A stretch of 6,548 nucleotides of DNA from Candidatus Aminicenantes bacterium UBA2199 (GTDB lineage: Bacteria; Acidobacteriota; Aminicenantia; UBA2199). The notes below the pieces were generated by a model that saw nothing but the letters and a program-made list of their open reading frames with translations, did not search any database and was not told the DNA's origin. Below are positions 1 to 5,584 of the stretch, piece after piece (the first letter of the stretch is position 1; every line of letters starts with the position of its first letter). The position numbers were made by a program, and so were the translations under genes. The stretch spans positions 1 through 6,548 of the forward strand of contig DCVB01000063.1 of the NCBI GenBank assembly GCA_002327965.1, written 5' to 3'.

Positions 1-1031
1 CGATGCTCGGCTCGCGGCTGGAGGGGCTGCAGACCTCGAACATCAAGATCGTCGACCGCGCCGAGATCCCCCTGGCCCCCTTCTCGCCCAACAAGCGGCG
101 CAGCCTGATCATGGCCCTGTTCCTGGGCATCTGCGGCGGCATCGGCCTGATCTTCGCCCTGCACTACCTGGACAACACGGTGAAGTCGCCCGAGGAGGTG
201 GAGAAGCTGCTGCGCATGTCCCCGCTGGGGATGATCCCCGACGTCGACCTCAAGGCGGGGCGCACCGTCCATAATCCGTACTACAGCGAACGCCGGAAGA
301 AGCCGTCCGAAAGAAAGATCGAGGCCGTCGAGCTGGTCAACATCAAGGAGCCCGAGTCGTCCATCGCCGAGCACTACCGCTACATCCGCACATCGCTGCT
401 GCTCTCCATCCCCGACCAGGCGCCCCAGGTGATGGTCGTCACGTCGTCCCTGCCCCAGGAGGGCAAGACGGCGACCACCATCAACCTCGCCGCCGCCTTC
501 ATGCAGCTGGGCAAGAAGGTGCTGGTCATCGACTGCGACCTGCGCCGGCCGCGAATTCACAAGATCTTCCGCAACAAGAACATCGCCGGCCTCTCGACCT
601 TCCTGGTCGGGCGCGTCGAGATCGAGGAGATCATCCACACGCCGCGCGACCTGCATGACCTGGACATCATCCCCTCGGGCCCGGTGCCGGCCAACCCGGC
701 CGAGCTGCTCACCTCGAAGCGCATGGGCGAGGCGATCATGAAGCTGCGCAAAGCCTATGACTTCATCTTCATCGACACCCCGCCGCTGATGGCCGGCTCC
801 GACGCCATCCTGCTGAGCGGCCACGCGGACGGCATGCTGCTGGTCGCGCTCAGCGGCAAGACGCCGCGCAAGGCCATCGAGAACGCCCGAAGCGAGATCG
901 ACAAGTTCAAGATCCGCCTGCTGGGCCTGATCCTCAACAAGGTGAACATGAAAAAGCACAGCGCGGGGTACTATTCCTATAACTACAAGTATGGCAGTGA
1001 TGACAGTTCGGAGGATACAAGTAATTCGTGA
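1..1031 (+). CDS. Polysaccharide biosynthesis tyrosine autokinase, C-terminal part (5' end outside window)
   Basis: This is the C-terminal part of a Wzc/CapB/EpsB-type bacterial tyrosine (BY) kinase, an inner-membrane protein that controls chain length and export of capsule or exopolysaccharide. The frame is open from base 1, so the first ATG (base 3) is unlikely to be the real start. Counting from it: the proline-rich end of the Wzz domain (P23, P26, P29), a transmembrane helix (about 35-55), then a cytoplasmic P-loop kinase domain with Walker A SSLPQEGKT (148-156), Walker A' VLVIDCDLRRP (173-183) and Walker B FIFIDTPP (254-261). The tail has a tyrosine cluster (Y323, Y324, Y326, Y328, Y330), the usual autophosphorylation site of this family. 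Wzz and kinase are on one chain, as in proteobacterial-type Wzc. Walker A has Q where G is commoner (PGEGKS/T). A polysaccharide locus upstream is likely but not visible. Confidence 0.93.
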   Translation, partial: MLGSRLEGLQTSNIKIVDRAEIPLAPFSPNKRRSLIMALFLGICGGIGLIFALHYLDNTVKSPEEVEKLLRMSPLGMIPDVDLKAGRTVHNPYYSERRKKPSERKIEAVELVNIKEPESSIAEHYRYIRTSLLLSIPDQAPQVMVVTSSLPQEGKTATTINLAAAFMQLGKKVLVIDCDLRRPRIHKIFRNKNIAGLSTFLVGRVEIEEIIHTPRDLHDLDIIPSGPVPANPAELLTSKRMGEAIMKLRKAYDFIFIDTPPLMAGSDAILLSGHADGMLLVALSGKTPRKAIENARSEIDKFKIRLLGLILNKVNMKKHSAGYYSYNYKYGSDDSSEDTSNS

Positions 1032-1055
1032 TGAGTGATAAGTGATGAGTGATGA
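1028..1055 (+). repeat. 7-bp tandem array GTGATGA x4, overlapping the kinase stop codon
   Basis: Four consecutive heptamers can be read: GTGATGA, GTGATAA, GTGATGA, GTGATGA, followed by G. The kinase stop codon TGA (1029-1031) lies in the first unit. Because 7 is not a multiple of 3, the array places TGA stops in all three forward frames. Confidence 0.9.
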
Positions 1056-1100
1056 GAAAGAGAAGAGATTTTCAGGGAAGGCCAACACTTTGTAGTTTCT

Positions 1101-1128
1101 CATCACGCCTCACGCATCACTCATTACT
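1101..1128 (-). repeat. 7-bp tandem array, inverted copy 1 (CATCACG-type, four units)
   Basis: On the plus strand the units are CATCACG, CCTCACG, CATCACT, CATTACT. The reverse complement gives GTGATGC/GTGATGA-type heptamers, the same family as 1028-1055 in opposite orientation. With the direct array it could form an imperfect stem around a loop of about 45 nt. Confidence 0.88.
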
Positions 1129-1151
1129 GAGATCGTCCCTTTGCTGCTTCT

Positions 1152-1179
1152 CATCACGCATCACTCATTACGCATCACT
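1152..1179 (-). repeat. 7-bp tandem array, inverted copy 2 (CATCACG-type, four units)
   Basis: Units on the plus strand are CATCACG, CATCACT, CATTACG, CATCACT. It is separated from inverted copy 1 by 23 nt of unrelated sequence and ends 7 nt before the GAGG ribosome binding site of the YitT-family gene. The 165-bp spacer between the kinase and YitT genes is largely made of these three arrays; no promoter or rho-independent terminator was recognised in it. Confidence 0.88.
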
Positions 1180-1196
1180 TTAGATCGAGGTGCCAT

Positions 1197-2069
1197 ATGA
1201 AGCTGGACAAAAAACACTTGCGCCGGAATGCAGCCGACCTGGCCCTGGTGATCCTGGGCTCGGCGATCATGGGCATTGGCTACTCCCTGTTCCTGATCCC
1301 GCACCACTTCGTCCCCGGCGGCGTCTCGGGAATTTCCATGATCGTCAACTACTTCACCCGGCTGCCGGTGGGGCTGATGATCCTGGTGCTGAATATTCCC
1401 GTCTTCCTGCTGGGCATGAAGATCATGGGCAAGAAGTATATCCTGCGCTCGCTGCTGGGCATGGTCATCTCCTCGCTGTTCATCGACTTTTTCCAGGAGA
1501 TCATCCAGCTGAAAATGGCCACCGGCAACGCCATCCTGGCCGCGATCTACGGCGGCTTCATGCTCGGCGTCGGCCTGGGCCTGGTCTTCCGCGGCCGCGC
1601 CTCGACCGGCGGCTCCGACATCATTGCCCAGATCCTCAACCGCTGGACCGGCATGTCGATGGGCATCGCCATCATGCTCATCGATTTCTTCATCATCTCC
1701 GCCTCGGGCGTGGCTTTCAACCGGCTGGAAGCGCCGCTCTACGGCTACATCGTCCTTTTCATCTCATCCAAGGTCATCGACATGATCCTCGAGGGCTGGA
1801 ATTACACCAAGATGGTGCTCATCACCTCGACGAAAACCGATGAGGTTCAGGACTTCATCCTGAACACCCTGGACCGCGGCGGCACGGCGCTGAAGTCGCG
1901 CACCCTGTACCTGAACCGGGACGGGGAGACCATCATGACCGTCATCCACCGCAAGCAGCTGGCCGAATTGCGACTGTTCGTCAAGTCGATCGATCCCGAC
2001 GCGTTTGTCATAATCAATGATACCTATGCCGTGCTGGGCAAGGGATTCAAGGCGACGCAGGTGAGTTGA
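1197..2069 (+). CDS. YitT family membrane protein (DUF161/DUF2179)
   Basis: A 290-aa integral membrane protein of the YitT family, whose transported substrate or role is not firmly known. The N-terminal half is strongly hydrophobic, with about five to six membrane segments (roughly 12-34, 60-78, 83-100, 112-131, 153-172, 180-197). Family signatures are VPGGVSGIS (39-47) and RGRASTGGSDIIAQIL (132-147). The soluble C-terminal domain (about 205-285) is the DUF2179 domain, with TLDRGGTAL (224-232) and a closing VIINDTYAVLGKGF. Length is normal for the family. The ATG at 1197 is supported by GAGG at 1187-1190, 6 nt upstream. The gene follows the kinase on the same strand after 165 bp of repeats, so co-transcription is possible but not shown. 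Another open frame over the same bases reads as arginine/proline/histidine-rich shadow sequence. Confidence 0.93.
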   Translation: MKLDKKHLRRNAADLALVILGSAIMGIGYSLFLIPHHFVPGGVSGISMIVNYFTRLPVGLMILVLNIPVFLLGMKIMGKKYILRSLLGMVISSLFIDFFQEIIQLKMATGNAILAAIYGGFMLGVGLGLVFRGRASTGGSDIIAQILNRWTGMSMGIAIMLIDFFIISASGVAFNRLEAPLYGYIVLFISSKVIDMILEGWNYTKMVLITSTKTDEVQDFILNTLDRGGTALKSRTLYLNRDGETIMTVIHRKQLAELRLFVKSIDPDAFVIINDTYAVLGKGFKATQVS

Positions 2070-2073
2070 AGAA

Positions 2074-2108
2074 GGGGATAGGGTTTAGGGTGTAGGGTTT
2101 AGGGTAAG
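2074..2108 (+). repeat. 7-bp tandem array GGGTTTA (plant-telomere-like sequence)
   Basis: Consecutive heptamers are GGGGATA, GGGTTTA, GGGTGTA, GGGTTTA, GGGTAAG. The array begins 4 nt after the stop codon of the YitT gene (2067-2069). The motif matches the Arabidopsis-type telomere unit TTTAGGG, but the surroundings are clearly bacterial and the array is short and degenerate. Confidence 0.85.
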
Positions 2109-2137
2109 AAAAGATAAACAATCAACTCATCCCCCAC

Positions 2138-2163
2138 CCCCTTCTCTTCCCAAAGAGAAGGGG
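2138..2163. repeat. Perfect 11-bp inverted repeat (hairpin)
   Basis: Arms CCCCTTCTCTT (2138-2148) and AAGAGAAGGGG (2153-2163) are perfectly complementary around the 4-nt loop CCCA. No T-run follows on either strand, so it is not a classic intrinsic terminator. It resembles dispersed intergenic palindromes more than a gene-specific signal, although it could still stabilise or end the upstream transcript. Confidence 0.8.
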
Positions 2164-2188
2164 CCAAAGGATGAGTCTCTAATGGTAG

Positions 2189-2209
2189 GGGAGGGGTTCA
2201 AACCCTCCC
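2189..2209. repeat. Second inverted repeat, 7-bp stem with GTTCAAA loop
   Basis: GGGAGGG (2189-2195) pairs with CCCTCCC (2203-2209) around a 7-nt loop. It lies 25 nt after the 11-bp hairpin and may be part of one composite palindromic element: GGTAGGGG (2184-2191) is nearly complementary to CCCCCACC at 2131-2138. The loop imitates a tRNA T-loop, but no tRNA surrounds it. Confidence 0.65.
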
Positions 2210-2231
2210 GCATTGAACAACCATCTGGAAA

Positions 2232-2260
2232 TTGGAATCTAGGTCAATTTATGCTATATT
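2232..2260 (+). promoter_or_regulatory. Sigma70-type promoter for the abiE pair
   Basis: TTGGAA (-35, 2232-2237) and TATATT (-10, 2255-2260) are separated by 17 nt. TGC directly before the -10 box gives an extended -10 motif. The predicted start near 2267 leaves a leader of about 30 nt before the antitoxin ATG. The stretch is AT-rich relative to its surroundings. Confidence 0.65.
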
Positions 2261-2268
2261 TCTTATTG

Positions 2269-2284
2269 GTGCTTAAAAGAGCAC
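2269..2284. promoter_or_regulatory. Candidate AbiEi operator: inverted repeat at the predicted transcription start
   Basis: GTGCT (2269-2273) and AGCAC (2280-2284) form a perfect 5-bp inverted repeat with a 6-nt spacer, lying at or just after the predicted start site of the abiE promoter. Characterised AbiEi proteins repress their own operon by binding inverted repeats in the promoter region, so the position fits. Assignment as an operator is inference. Confidence 0.4.
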
Positions 2285-2297
2285 TTTAGAGAAACAG

Positions 2298-2915
2298 ATG
2301 CAATACCTGGAATTTCAGAATGCCCTGAAGGGGTTCACCGTCTTTTCGCTGGCCGATATCCGTCAGGCGGAGCCGGGGTTCCATCGCCGTCGCCTGAACG
2401 ATTGGCAGGCAAAGGGATACATCAAGAAGGTAGTCAAGGGGCATTATGTTTTCTCCAGCCTTGAACTTGACGAGCAGGTCCTTTTTGAGATCGCCAACCG
2501 CATTTACCCTCCGTCCTATGTCTCTTTCGAGATGGCTCTTTCCTTTTACGGTCTTATCCCCGAGAGCGTCTTCGGCATCACTTCCGCGTCCACCCGCAAG
2601 ACCAGCCGTTTTTCGACCACCATCGGGGAGTTCCTTTACCGGACCATCCAGCCCCGGCTCTATTTCGGCTTTGTGATCACGCGTCATGCCGGAAGATCCT
2701 TCAGGATCGCCGAGCCGGAAAAGGCGTTCCTGGACCTTTTCTATGCCCGGAGTCAACTGCGGGAAGCCGCGGATTTTGCCGGCTTGCGCGTCAATGACGA
2801 GGCGTTCGGCAAACTCATGGATCGCGATAAATTGACCCGTTATCTGGCCGCATTCGACCGCAAGTCCCTGCGGCGCCGCGTCGATGCTTTTTTGGAGTAT
2901 ATCACCCATGCTTGA
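2298..2915 (+). CDS. abiEi: AbiEi-type antitoxin / transcriptional autoregulator
   Basis: A 205-aa protein that matches AbiEi antitoxins of type IV toxin-antitoxin systems, in which the antitoxin counters the toxin without a stable protein complex and represses its own operon. An N-terminal winged helix-turn-helix (about 14-52) contains FSLADIRQ, RRRLNDWQAKGYI and KGHYVF. The C-terminal domain shows the typical YPPSYVSFEMALSFYGLIPE (70-89), a serine/threonine-rich strand (about 96-108) and AEPEKAFLDLFY (138-149). Length is normal. The ATG at 2298 has only a weak upstream AGAGA (2288-2292). The stop overlaps the next gene by 8 nt, implying translational coupling. A free-standing HTH regulator is less likely because the partner is an AbiEii-like nucleotidyltransferase. 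Confidence 0.85.
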   Translation: MQYLEFQNALKGFTVFSLADIRQAEPGFHRRRLNDWQAKGYIKKVVKGHYVFSSLELDEQVLFEIANRIYPPSYVSFEMALSFYGLIPESVFGITSASTRKTSRFSTTIGEFLYRTIQPRLYFGFVITRHAGRSFRIAEPEKAFLDLFYARSQLREAADFAGLRVNDEAFGKLMDRDKLTRYLAAFDRKSLRRRVDAFLEYITHA

Positions 2916-3681
2916 ACTCAGCCAGATCGCATCGTTCTTTCCGGAAAATCTCCGCCATTTGCAGCGCAATCTCCTGCGCGAGTACTTGCAATACAAGGTG
3001 CTGGAGACCGTCTTTCGCGGCCCATTTGGCCGGAGCCTGGTATTCATGGGCGGGACGGCCATCCATGTTGTCCACGGCCTGTTCAGGTTCTCCGAGGACC
3101 TCGATTTCGACAATCGCGGCCTCAAGCGGGAAGATTTCATCGTCATGGCCGGAGATGTGGCCAGGAAGCTTTCCCTGGAAGGCTACGCCGTAGAGACCGC
3201 CACCTCGTTCAAGGCGGCATTCAGCGTTGGGATCAAGTTCCCGGGGCTGCTTTTCTCGCTGGGCCTGTCGGGACATAAGGGAGAGCAGTTTCTCATTAAG
3301 CTGGATGCCGAGCCGCAACGATTTGCATACGATCCAGAGCGGGTGATCCTCAACAAGTTCGATGTCGTCGCCGGAATCGCCGTTGTTCCGGCTGCAATTC
3401 TCTTGGCGCAAAAATACTACGCCATCCTGGGTCGCAAGCGCGCCATGGGCAGGGATTTTTATGATGCCATGTTCCTGGCCGGCAAGGCCAGTCCCGATTT
3501 CGGCTATTTGCGGGAACGTGCCGGCATTGCGGATCAGCAGGCGCTTCAATCGGCCTTGCTTAAGCGTTGCGCGGAGCTCGACTTCACGATTTTGGCGCGC
3601 GACCTGGAGCCTTTTTTGTATAGGCCCGAAGATGCGGGTAGAGTGATGCTTTTCAAGGATTTCGTGGAGGGATGGAAATAG
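2908..3681 (+). CDS. abiEii: AbiEii-type nucleotidyltransferase toxin
   Basis: A 257-aa nucleotidyltransferase-superfamily protein of the AbiEii/AbiGii toxin family, partner of the AbiEi gene just upstream. Known relatives inhibit growth reversibly, and some (the MenT toxins) add nucleotides to tRNA acceptor ends; the target here is unknown. Visible motifs are GGT (48-50) followed by SEDLDFD (62-68), which carries the metal-binding acidic residues; KLD (131-133); and GRDFYD (181-186), matching the family's later motifs. All key positions appear intact, so the toxin should be active. I chose the ATG at 2908 because GGAG (2894-2897) lies 10 nt upstream and the protein then starts MLELSQ; an ATG at 2884 would add eight residues inside the antitoxin gene. 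It ends 22 bp from the convergent radical SAM gene. Confidence 0.87.
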   Translation: MLELSQIASFFPENLRHLQRNLLREYLQYKVLETVFRGPFGRSLVFMGGTAIHVVHGLFRFSEDLDFDNRGLKREDFIVMAGDVARKLSLEGYAVETATSFKAAFSVGIKFPGLLFSLGLSGHKGEQFLIKLDAEPQRFAYDPERVILNKFDVVAGIAVVPAAILLAQKYYAILGRKRAMGRDFYDAMFLAGKASPDFGYLRERAGIADQQALQSALLKRCAELDFTILARDLEPFLYRPEDAGRVMLFKDFVEGWK

Positions 3682-3691
3682 CAGGGGGGGG

Positions 3692-3707
3692 TGAGTTACT
3701 GAGTTAC
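3692..3707. repeat. Perfect 8-bp tandem duplication TGAGTTAC x2 over a stop codon
   Basis: TGAGTTAC occurs twice in tandem (3692-3699 and 3700-3707), directly after a run of eight G (3684-3691). The second copy contains the stop codon of the minus-strand radical SAM gene (3704-3706). It occupies most of the 22-bp gap between the two convergent genes. Confidence 0.8.
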
Positions 3708-5494
3708 AAAAGTTCGGCGATCAATAGCTCCAAGCTCTCACGAACTCTTTGCAAGCTTGGATCGTTCGTAAGGCCCTGAAGCTGTTCCTGCTTCAGGAAA
3801 TGATAGGCTAGCTGGGCGGCAGCCACAAGATCTTTCGCTTTGAGCAGATCAAAGAAGCCGAACTCTCCACCGGCTTTTTCATTGCGGAGGAGGCAATTCA
3901 TCTGCGGCCATTGAGTCTCCAGGCGTTCCACGACCTTGTAGCCGAAGCGCGCGTCGGGGGCATCCAGGGCGAGCTTGATCTTCAACCTGGGATCGCCGGC
4001 AGGGAGGCGTGCGAACAAGGCACTGGACGGATAGGGGACGATGAACGGCGCGTGGGCCAGCAGGCCGAAGCCGGGGAAGTCGCGGAAGAACGAGAAGACC
4101 AGGGCCAGTTCCCCGACGAATTCTTCCCAATCCGAATCGCCGTCGCTGCTGATCCAATAGTGATAGTGGCGGATACCCCGCCGTTCCATCTCCTCCATTA
4201 ATTCGCGAAATTTATCTGGCGGCGGCAGCTTCTTGCCCAGGCGCCGGGCGCGCGCCGGAATGAAAGCGTCGGTCCCCAGCCAGAGCAAAGGCTTGCCCTC
4301 GACATAAAGGTCGGGATCGGTGACCAGGTCCAGGACCTCCCGGGCGGGATCGCCGGAGCCGTTCAAAAGCGACGCCGTCGATGTCTGGACGCCGAAGATG
4401 CGCAGGCCCTGATCCTTGATCGCGGCGAAAATGTCCCGGGCGTAAGCCGGATCCTGCAGGATGTCATCATCATTGATGTTGATGGAAAAGGTAGAGGCGC
4501 GGTCATCGCGGCCCGTGTTTTTTGCGATGATGTAATATTTTCCCAGCAATTCCCGGACCTTTTCCAGTGGCAGCTTCCTGAGTTTGCTCCCCTGCGCCCG
4601 GCAGCAGAAGACGCAGCCCCGGCGGCAGCCGCGGGAAAAATTCATCTCCAGGCCGTGCTCCACTTGGTCCGGCTCCATGAAATCGAAATCAATGGGGACA
4701 TCCCCGAGGTCAACGGGACGGATCACCTTGTCAAAGCCGGCCATGGCGATCATCCCGCGTTGCCGCCAGAAGACCCCCGTGTTCGCGAAGAAGGCTTCGG
4801 CGTCCCCTTGGTTCAGCGAACGGAGTATGCCGGGCAGGGCCAGCTCGGCCTCGCCGCGGACGAACAGATTGACCTGCGGCAGATGGTAAATGGCCGATAA
4901 TGGGGCCAAAGTCGGGAATGGGCCGCCGGCGGCCAGGATCCCCTCATGGGAACCCCGAAAATCGGCCAAAAACGGCCCCAGGAGAGGCAAAAGATCCTCG
5001 AATAGGGTGATCCCCGTCAGATCGGCGGAAAGCGCCTCAGGATGGCGATTTTCGCCGAAAAGCGACAATGAGCGGGCTTCCGGCTCAAACCCGCCGGCCT
5101 TCAGGCTCGATGCCAGCAGCATATGCCCCGCCGGCATCCCCATGGTCTTCCACCTGGGATCGCTCTCCAGCCGGGGAAAAAGCAGGGATACCGTCTTGAT
5201 CGCCTTTTTCAGAGGTCTGAATTCGGCGATTTCGTCCGGTTTGCTGCCTGTTTCTTGGAATTCACCTTTTATATCATTGAAAATCAAGAAAATAGCTTCT
5301 TTTTCTTTAAAAAAGTAATTAATATTGCCACTTTTATTAAAATTAATGTTAATAAAATTGAATTTGATACTTAATTCATTGATTTTATCTTGAATATGCG
5401 CAAGAAGTATCAGGATGTCGGGATAATTGTATTCTTTCGGATCAAAATTAACTAGCCAATTACCTTTGAATGAATAATCTAATTGATTATTCAT
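3704..5494 (-). CDS. Radical SAM protein with N-terminal B12-binding-like domain and an AT-rich N-terminal extension
   Basis: A 596-aa protein in three parts. Residues 1 to about 95 are rich in N, I, F and K and not recognised. Residues about 100-230 look like a cobalamin-binding Rossmann domain: SLLFPR (103-108), AAGGPFPT (188-195) and FVRGEAELALPGIL (211-224) are typical of B12-binding radical SAM proteins. No DxHxxG motif is present, as in members that bind B12 without a lower histidine ligand. The radical SAM core begins about 283 with C290-RRG-C294-VF-C297 (CxxxCxxC, [4Fe-4S]/SAM); NINDDDILQDP (339-349) fits the family's conserved acidic strand. The substrate cannot be told; methylation or rearrangement of a small molecule or peptide is possible. 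No clear Shine-Dalgarno precedes the ATG at 5494, and a palindrome lies 7 nt upstream. The next internal ATG (residue 118) would cut into the B12 domain. Confidence 0.82.
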   Translation of the reverse strand: MNNQLDYSFKGNWLVNFDPKEYNYPDILILLAHIQDKINELSIKFNFININFNKSGNINYFFKEKEAIFLIFNDIKGEFQETGSKPDEIAEFRPLKKAIKTVSLLFPRLESDPRWKTMGMPAGHMLLASSLKAGGFEPEARSLSLFGENRHPEALSADLTGITLFEDLLPLLGPFLADFRGSHEGILAAGGPFPTLAPLSAIYHLPQVNLFVRGEAELALPGILRSLNQGDAEAFFANTGVFWRQRGMIAMAGFDKVIRPVDLGDVPIDFDFMEPDQVEHGLEMNFSRGCRRGCVFCCRAQGSKLRKLPLEKVRELLGKYYIIAKNTGRDDRASTFSININDDDILQDPAYARDIFAAIKDQGLRIFGVQTSTASLLNGSGDPAREVLDLVTDPDLYVEGKPLLWLGTDAFIPARARRLGKKLPPPDKFRELMEEMERRGIRHYHYWISSDGDSDWEEFVGELALVFSFFRDFPGFGLLAHAPFIVPYPSSALFARLPAGDPRLKIKLALDAPDARFGYKVVERLETQWPQMNCLLRNEKAGGEFGFFDLLKAKDLVAAAQLAYHFLKQEQLQGLTNDPSLQRVRESLELLIAELL

Positions 5495-5501
5495 GTATTT
5501 G

Positions 5502-5529
5502 GTAGGGCGAACGCAAGGTTCGCCCCTAC
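5502..5529. repeat. REP-like palindrome GTAGGGCGAAC / GTTCGCCCCTAC
   Basis: The left arm GTAGGGCGAAC (5502-5512) and right arm GTTCGCCCCTAC (5518-5529) pair with a single bulged base around the loop GCAAG. It lies 7 nt upstream of the annotated radical SAM start. The same GTA(A)GGG ... palindrome type recurs at the right end of the window, on the other side of the signal peptidase gene. Confidence 0.78.
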
Positions 5530-5550
5530 ATCGGAAAAATCAATATTCTT

Positions 5551-5583
5551 GCCGTCCGCCGTCCGCCCTACGCCGTCCGCCGA
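5551..5583. repeat. 7-bp tandem array GCCGTCC (four units plus a partial)
   Basis: Plus-strand units are GCCGTCC, GCCGTCC, GCCCTAC, GCCGTCC, then the partial GCCGA. It ends 1 nt from the stop codon of the minus-strand signal peptidase gene (5585-5587), so it would be the start of that gene's 3' untranslated region, reading GGACGGC-type heptamers. The 90-bp spacer 5495-5584 holds only this array and the REP-like palindrome. Confidence 0.87.
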
Positions 5584-5584
5584 T

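Noticed and set aside
1028..1180. CRISPR array
   Set aside because: Units are 7 bp with no spacers of 25-40 bp and no cas genes nearby. These are simple tandem repeats.
2074..2108. Eukaryotic telomere or contamination from plant DNA
   Set aside because: Only a few degenerate units are present, and they lie 4 nt after an intact bacterial gene with normal bacterial sequence on both sides.
2138..2163. Rho-independent terminator for the YitT gene
   Set aside because: The stem is strong, but GCCAAAGG follows instead of a T-run, and the stem is about 70 nt past the stop codon. Kept only as a palindrome.
2184..2215. tRNA T-arm-like stem-loop with the loop GTTCAAA, possible tRNA or attachment-site remnant
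   Set aside because: No acceptor, D or anticodon arm can be found next to it and no CCA follows. A chance resemblance within a palindromic element is simpler.
3684..3691. Run of eight G as a phase-variation switch
   Set aside because: It lies after the AbiEii stop codon, outside any reading frame, and between converging genes, so slippage would not change a protein or an obvious promoter.
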